Shown here in pieces: positions 62,718 to 64,000 of a DNA stretch of 64,000 nt. Source of the DNA: Phytoseiulus persimilis (lineage: Eukaryota; Arthropoda; Arachnida; Mesostigmata; Phytoseiidae). The position numbers were made by a program, and so were the translations under genes. The stretch's first letter is position 1. Every line of letters begins with the position of its first letter. The stretch covers positions 19,546,211 to 19,610,210 of the forward strand of contig CM075104.1 of NCBI GenBank assembly GCA_037576195.1. The letters are read 5' to 3'. The notes beneath the pieces were generated by a model. That model had not been told where the DNA came from. It searched no databases and saw only the letters and a list, made by a program, of their open reading frames with translations.

Positions 62718-64000
62718 CTGAAATATTGTTGTTAGGAGCTCTCCATTCGACGAGAGTGGCGTTTGTGTAGGCGTGAGTGAGGCTGCAGCAATAGAGAGAC
62801 GCGCTCGATGCCGGTAAAATATTCAACAGCAGTGGGTTTTAGAAACGGGCTTCCTCTCCAACCTATTCTTCTCACCGATTCCGTTCTGAATCAGTTTGGT
62901 GGTTGAACGAATGCGTTGTAAGCTGACTTCCGAGTCCCGCGGCTAGAGTTCGTCGCATGAATACTGTGATAATTCAGGACCGAGAGTCATGAAAATATTC
63001 GAAGCGCGGAATATTCGCAACGAAATGTCTGGGCACGACGCAGGGCATTGCTGGTGAATTGGGCACCGGTATTCAGGTATTCATTGCACCACGTGAGAAG
63101 TCTCATCACAGGAGCTCATTTCGAGATCACGTTTCCTGCGCTCAAATCCCGTCCGTTTGTGAACCTTAGATCATAGATTTCGTTCGGAAATGCCGGAGAA
63201 CCGACACCTCGTCGGCCACGACAAAAATAACAGCAAGTCATTGTTCTGTTTCTCCGGCGAAGGCCGATGTGGGCGACAAAGCTTGAAAAGGATCGAAAGC
63301 GGAACGGTCCCTCTCTTTTTCCTTGCGAACACGGATCGTCGATCGAGCCAAAAATCATTCTAGGTTGATCCCTCCGCCATCGCGGCCAATAATGGTTGAT
63401 CGGATGGAGTCAAGGGACAATCAAACGTCCTGAGAGGATGGAGTCCTTCCGACTGCAGAGAAAAAGAAATCCTGCTGCGCATCTTGCCATGAACTCATTG
63501 AGGAAAAGATTCGTTCGTTCATGTGGAGGACTTCCCACAAGTGGGGCCTGTAATTGGAGGCCCGTACTATGCGCTCAAAAACTACCGCTTCGCACTCGGG
63601 GAACCGGTCGAGTTCGCCCGGAGCAGACATTTCCGGCGCAGTCCCGCGATTTCAACGTTTCAGATGCGGGAGAAATATTAACGCAGCCAGATCCCGAGCT
63701 TCGAACTTCTTTGTCGTCTGAGAGCTAAGCTCGTAGCCCACGACTGCAATAATGTCTATCCATCGTCGTCTGCTCCGCTTGCGGAATCGAATTCAATCTA
63801 CACGAGGCGAGTAGAGATTCCGGAGTACTGTGTGACAGCGGAGCCTTCGAGTCCTTTGTTCCCGAAGTGGATCCGCTATGGCGATTCCGCAAAATCACTC
63901 GGCAACACACAACATCGCTAGTCTTTCCCAAAAGATGGAATCGAACAAGCATGAGCGCGAGGAAGGAGCTTCCTCCAAAAGTCTGAGGACTATAGCCAGA
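62718..64000. other. No gene recognised
   Basis: Short frames on both strands (up to 110 codons at 63396-63728, plus). No motif, repeat or strong splice pair stands out. Confidence 0.5.

Noticed and set aside
1-64000. tRNA, rRNA, CRISPR and bacterial-type operators
   Set aside because: No sequence resembling a tRNA B-box in a cloverleaf context, no rRNA core and no spaced direct-repeat array was seen in either strand.

Overview
Kind of DNA. The window looks like intron-rich eukaryotic, probably animal, sequence of roughly balanced base composition. Stops are dense in all six frames and no open frame exceeds about 226 codons. The one clear gene is cut into exons of 42-402 bases by GT-AG introns. 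The receptor class, the hAT transposon remnants, a non-LTR retrotransposon tail with a Cys/His-rich C-terminus, and a short dispersed repeat of a type common in arthropod genomes together suggest an arthropod, perhaps a mite or tick. That assignment is inference, not proof. I saw no bacterial-style operons, rRNA, tRNA or CRISPR.

Layout. At 1.1-1.7 kb (minus) there is a tentative two-exon 3' end of an unidentified gene. From 8.0 to 18.6 kb (minus) lies the best-supported gene: a class B1 (secretin/PDF/diuretic-hormone type) G-protein-coupled receptor. Its nine exons join in phase from the end of the hormone-binding ectodomain through all seven membrane helices to a stop codon; only the start of the ectodomain is missing. 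From 18.6 to 29 kb I can assign nothing. At 29.2-30.3 kb a phase-consistent three-exon minus-strand model competes with the longest open frame in the window on the plus strand. From 30.6 kb rightward the window is rich in repeats.

Repeats and mobile DNA. A 45-bp minisatellite family forms a 0.9-kb array at 49.8-50.7 kb with a 225-bp higher-order period. It recurs as short clusters at 30.7-31.1, 49.3, 55.2, 58.0-58.2 and 60.6-60.8 kb, and two of these clusters flip orientation in the middle. A second family, at 34.1-34.4 and 46.3-46.6 kb, carries an internal TCGGGATTCC-type variable array; at 46 kb it also forms a foldback. A foldback at 49.2-49.6 kb encloses one minisatellite fragment. A non-LTR retrotransposon tail lies at 41.9-42.7 kb (plus), a hAT transposase C-terminus at 53.5-53.8 kb (minus), and hAT-type CAGGGGTGGGCAAC ends at 34.86 and 51.0 kb.

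How it fits together. The left third carries a neuropeptide-type receptor gene with introns from 90 bases to 4.1 kb. The right two thirds look like repeat-laden intergenic or intronic DNA with scattered tentative exons. No pathway or gene cluster can be claimed.
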